DNA from: Podochytrium sp. JEL0797
Taxonomy: Eukaryota; Chytridiomycota; Chytridiomycetes; Chytridiales; Chytriomycetaceae
NCBI GenBank assembly: GCA_027596195.1
Contig: JADGJG010000423.1
Span: forward strand, 1-20,501
Reading direction: 5' to 3'
DNA: 20,501 nucleotides
The position numbers and the translations under genes are program-made. Below the pieces are notes generated by a model, which saw only the letters and a program-made list of their open reading frames with translations, was not told where the DNA came from and did no database searches. Shown piece after piece: positions 18,604 to 20,501 of this stretch (positions within the stretch are counted from its first letter, which is position 1; the number at the start of each line of letters is the position of its first letter).

Positions 18604-20501
18604 ATGCATTTCACAACTCCTCTTGCATCCTTCCTCCTGGTATTGAGCGCCACAGCCGAACATGTCACTCCAACATGGACCCTCACCGACGCCAGCTACA
18701 ACAGCGCAACCGGAATCTTGGCCTTCAACATGATTGGATACCCCGGAAAAGGAAACTACGCTGCCAATTTGTATCAGACCTCAACCAACACTGGCATCCA
18801 ACCCGCCATAGTGCAAGGATTCAACCCCAATGATATCGAAGCGAACCTCTTCTCCTACACCGCGTCCCTTCACTGTCCCAGTAGTACCACCACTTTCCAT
18901 TATACCATGAAAGCGCAGCTCTGTGTGTTTGGCCCGGAACCGCAAGTCTGTTATTGGCAGGAGAACATTCCAATCACGTTAGTGATTCAGGGGTGTGGTG
19001 GCGATTTTGATCTGGGTGGAAAAGTTCCCGACGTTACTTCAATTTCGTCGACTGCCGATCTGTCTTCCTCGACTGCCGTGGTGTCTTCCAGTTCGATTGT
19101 TATTCCAACCCGTTCCGCGACAACTGCTCTCACTTCAAGCGATTCTCTTCCATCGTCAAGTGTGGTGCGTTCTGCTTCCACCACCGCGATTGCTACATCC
19201 ATCATTTCCACCACTCACGCGACTGTTCCGACCTCGTCTGATGTGGCCTCCACCCGGTCTTCCAAAACTCTTCTCTCCTCCGTGCCCACTGTTCTTGCAT
19301 CGCGTACCAGCTCATCCACACCTGCTCAAGTTTCTAAGTCTGCAAAGCAACCATCCATTCCTCGCACCACTTCCAGCCTTGAATCCACTTCATCAGTTTC
19401 CGCAAGTGCTCACAGATCCAGTTCCCCCATTTCGCCCTCCAAATCGGCTGCGAGCGTATCCAAGGCGATTCCATCCTCCTCCTTGTCGTCTTCTGCATCT
19501 TCTTCGTCGGTTTCTGCAAGCACTCACCAATTCAGTTCGTTCATTTTGTCGTCTAAATCGGCTGCAAGCTTCTCCAAGGCGATTCCTACCTCCTCCTTGG
19601 GGTCTATTGCGTCTACTGCTTCTGTTTCCGCAAGCACTCACAGATTCAGTTCCTCAGTTTTGCCCTCCAAATGGACCACGAGCGTCTCCAAGGCGGTTCC
19701 TTCCTCCTTCTTGGCACCTTTGACGCATTCGGCTTCAAATCTGCTGTCATCCGATTCTTCTACCACTTCCAGTTTTGTATCTATATCGGTTTCTGCAAGC
19801 ATTCCAAGATCCAGTTCCTCCTATGCGTCCTCCAAATCGGCCATGAGTGCCTCAAGTGCGATTCCCTTCTCCTCCTCCTCTTTGGCATCTTCGCCGCGCT
19901 CGAGTGTGAAAGTGCAGCCCACCACTGTATCTTCTTCCACTTCCGTCGTGGTTGCATTCATTTCTTCCCCAACTCCACTTGCTTCGGTTGCGACTCCCAG
20001 TGCATCTGCGCGTACTTCTTCCCATTCATCCGCGTCTTTGCTCTCTGTTTCCAGCTCCTCTACTCGCTCAACCGTCAAATCTGTTACTGCCATTTCCAGC
20101 ATTTTGGGTGAATCCACCGGTTTAGTTTCGACGGGCATCGCCAGCCCCATTGCCTCCCTTTTTTCCCCCGCGCTCACCTCAAGCACCAACAAAATCTATC
20201 CTACCACTTCCTCTGTCACCGCCAATATGGTCTCCATTGTTTCGTCCTCGACCGTCGGCATTCCAACTACCACCGAAACGGTTGTTCACGGCGAGGATCA
20301 AATCCGCTTAACGAGTTCTGTTACAATTGTTTCGTCTGGCTCGATTTCTAGTGCTTCTACTACTGCTACTGTTGCTTCTTCCAGTGTCGTTATGCCGTTG
20401 GAAAAGGCTCGCGCCATTGGTTCGGCTAGTACTCTGTTGCCTGCAGCCTCCAGCCGTTCCTCCCTCACCACTGCCACTTCATCGAGTCAAGTTATTGCAT
20501 C
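18604..20501 (+). CDS. Secreted Ser/Thr-rich mucin-like protein (3' end outside window)
   Basis: An uninterrupted plus-strand frame of 632 codons from ATG 18604 to the window edge, with no stop. Residues 1-18 are a signal peptide (MHFTTPLASFLLVLSATA, likely cut before EH). Residues 19-140 form a small domain with four cysteines (91, 107, 116, 131), which could make two disulphides. From about 141 onward the sequence is dominated by Ser, Thr, Ala, Val and Pro, typical of O-glycosylated stalks of fungal surface proteins. Within it, a degenerate repeat starting SVSASxH recurs at residues 264, 302, 340 and 395. The C-terminus (GPI signal, membrane helix or secretion) cannot be seen. The Cys domain is not one I can name. 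A single exon is assumed; no strong intron signal breaks the frame. Confidence 0.85.
   Translation, partial: MHFTTPLASFLLVLSATAEHVTPTWTLTDASYNSATGILAFNMIGYPGKGNYAANLYQTSTNTGIQPAIVQGFNPNDIEANLFSYTASLHCPSSTTTFHYTMKAQLCVFGPEPQVCYWQENIPITLVIQGCGGDFDLGGKVPDVTSISSTADLSSSTAVVSSSSIVIPTRSATTALTSSDSLPSSSVVRSASTTAIATSIISTTHATVPTSSDVASTRSSKTLLSSVPTVLASRTSSSTPAQVSKSAKQPSIPRTTSSLESTSSVSASAHRSSSPISPSKSAASVSKAIPSSSLSSSASSSSVSASTHQFSSFILSSKSAASFSKAIPTSSLGSIASTASVSASTHRFSSSVLPSKWTTSVSKAVPSSFLAPLTHSASNLLSSDSSTTSSFVSISVSASIPRSSSSYASSKSAMSASSAIPFSSSSLASSPRSSVKVQPTTVSSSTSVVVAFISSPTPLASVATPSASARTSSHSSASLLSVSSSSTRSTVKSVTAISSILGESTGLVSTGIASPIASLFSPALTSSTNKIYPTTSSVTANMVSIVSSSTVGIPTTTETVVHGEDQIRLTSSVTIVSSGSISSASTTATVASSSVVMPLEKARAIGSASTLLPAASSRSSLTTATSSSQVIA
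19393..19910 (+). repeat. Degenerate ~38-residue coding repeats
   Basis: Four units begin at nucleotides 19393, 19507, 19621 and 19786 (spacings 114, 114 and 165). Each reads S-V-S-A-S-x-(H/P) followed by an FSS/SSS block, SK-(S/W), and SKA(I/V)P-type segments. Period 114 is a multiple of three, so the frame is kept; the fourth unit is more diverged. Confidence 0.75.

Noticed and set aside
18995..19723. 242-codon plus-strand proline/leucine-rich frame
   Set aside because: Frame-shifted shadow of the Ser/Thr-rich gene, which has a signal peptide and a continuous frame.
1..20501. tRNA or rRNA genes, CRISPR arrays, bacterial operon signals
   Set aside because: None seen. Apparent B-box-like bases in the ~300-bp sub-repeat (around 1207-1216, minus strand) lack a matching A box and any cloverleaf.

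Overview
The window is nuclear DNA from a fungus. Short GT-AG introns (about 45-90 nt) with CTAAC/CTGAT-type branch points just before the acceptor, a Bem3-like PX-PH-RhoGAP gene, an XRCC4-like gene and a serine/threonine-rich secreted protein all fit this. The style resembles an early-diverging (chytrid-like) fungus, but that is an impression and no marker gene is present. Most real genes here are spliced, so single open frames misrepresent them; the exon joins below were worked out by hand from splice signals and reading phase.

Layout. 1-3790: two nearly identical tandem copies and one decayed partial copy of a long repeat that contains its own ~300-bp sub-repeats. 3791-5228: a gene-poor stretch with coding-like scraps on both strands. 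5241-6448 (+): relic of a patatin-like (Tgl/SDP1-type) lipase with a premature stop, whose tail runs into the next block. 6461-9329 (-) and 13617-16489 (+): two diverged copies, in opposite orientation, of a gene for a single-pass membrane protein. Each has a large cysteine-rich two-unit outer part, one membrane helix and, across a short conserved intron, a cytoplasmic SAM domain. Between them, 9711-13094 (+): a six-exon PX-PH-RhoGAP gene. 16660-17829 (-): a five-exon XRCC4-like NHEJ gene. 17850-18100 (+): a small two-exon gene starting 20 bp from the XRCC4-like start codon. 18604 to the window end (+): a secreted or wall-anchored Ser/Thr-rich protein, cut by the window edge.

How the parts relate. 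The two receptor-like genes are transcribed outward, away from the RhoGAP gene, as arms of a large inverted duplication (about 6450-9412 and 13546-16500). A short element just upstream of both receptor-like genes recurs upstream of the RhoGAP gene. Membrane proteins with an outer sensor-like part and an inner SAM domain beside a Rho-type GTPase regulator suggest surface sensing linked to polarity, but the functional link is inference from position only. In both receptor-like genes, failure to remove the intron would end the protein at once and drop the SAM domain.
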